In this document: positions 5,337 through 5,522 of the stretch, piece by piece
How positions within the stretch are numbered: position 1 is the first letter of the stretch
Layout of the letters: every line of letters starts with the position of its first letter
Source of the DNA: CAMEON01 sp045643785
Lineage (GTDB): Bacteria > Bacillota > Clostridia > Oscillospirales > CAG-272
NCBI GenBank assembly: GCA_045643785.1
Contig: JAZRFR010000157.1
Span: 1 to 5,522, forward strand
DNA length: 5,522 nucleotides
Direction: 5' to 3'
Made by a program: the position numbers and the translations under genes
Notes under the pieces: generated by a model
What the model saw: only the letters and a program-made list of their open reading frames with translations
The model's database searches: none
What the model was told of the DNA's origin: nothing

Positions 5337-5522
5337 CAAATTGGGGTTATAGGGGAACGGGAGAACGCCAAAGAGGAACTTCTTGAAAGAAGTTCCTCTC
5401 TGGACTCTCTTCAAGAACTTTCAAAAAAGATATTGATAAATAACCTTTTTTGAAAGTTTTGAGGATTCTTAAGGAACTTTTTCAAAAGTTCCTTAAGCGG
5501 GGTCCAGGGGCAGAGCCCCTGG
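5337..5522 (+). repeat. Intergenic multi-hairpin repeat, right copy (cut by window end)
   Basis: Starting 5 bases after the editing gene stop, the tag GCAAATTGGGGTTAT (5337-5351) opens a non-coding run of four hairpins. They pair 5372-5382 with 5389-5399, 5416-5429 with 5445-5458, 5468-5480 with 5485-5497, and 5504-5510 with 5516-5522. The first three are variants of GAACTT/AAGTTC palindromes; the last is CCAGGGG against CCCCTGG. The last two align with positions 1-72. None is followed by a clean T tract, so this is a weak candidate for a standard terminator, although it is the only strong structure downstream of the gene. No coding potential is seen. Confidence 0.68.

Noticed and set aside
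1..5522. The whole window as a composite transposon bounded by direct repeats
   Set aside because: The end repeats are short, divergent, non-coding hairpin repeats with no transposase, and the genes between are ordinary chromosomal ones. Dispersed intergenic repeats explain this better.

Overview
This window most likely comes from a GC-rich, endospore-forming member of the Clostridia, of the kind common in animal guts (Oscillospirales-like). That is inferred from three things: a SpoVAF/GerA-type spore protein, a Firmicute-style type II pantothenate kinase, and strong AGGAG ribosome binding sites with near-consensus sigma-A promoters. No RNA gene, CRISPR array, transposase or phage gene is visible.

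Four intact genes alternate in orientation, and each appears to be its own transcription unit. On the minus strand (88-1173) is a cytoplasmic two-domain SGNH/GDSL hydrolase. It is divergent from a plus-strand type II pantothenate kinase (1341-2213); their promoters overlap in the shared spacer. The kinase converges on a minus-strand SpoVAF-like spore membrane protein (2291-3787), and the two share a bidirectional terminator hairpin (2225-2266). The spore gene is divergent from a plus-strand alanyl-tRNA editing protein of the long AlaX type (4118-5332). The genes do not form a pathway: they cover CoA synthesis, translation quality control, spore germination and an esterase of unknown substrate.

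The non-coding DNA is the more unusual part. The 3788-4117 spacer holds a palindrome-rich, MITE-like element (3842-4049) with imperfect 19-bp terminal inverted repeats. It fits almost exactly between a probable sporulation promoter for spoVAF and a textbook sigma-A promoter for the editing gene. Both window ends hold same-orientation copies of a second repeat, a T-rich hairpin followed by a GGGG-stem hairpin, and the hairpin stems differ in sequence while pairing is kept. A short tag (AAATTGGRGTT) recurs at the edges of all three repeat loci, so two differently built repeats may share one type of terminus.

I see no clearly undescribed protein system here. The best leads are the repeat family and its placement against promoters and a stop codon, the overlapping divergent promoters, and the stand-alone spoVAF-like gene.
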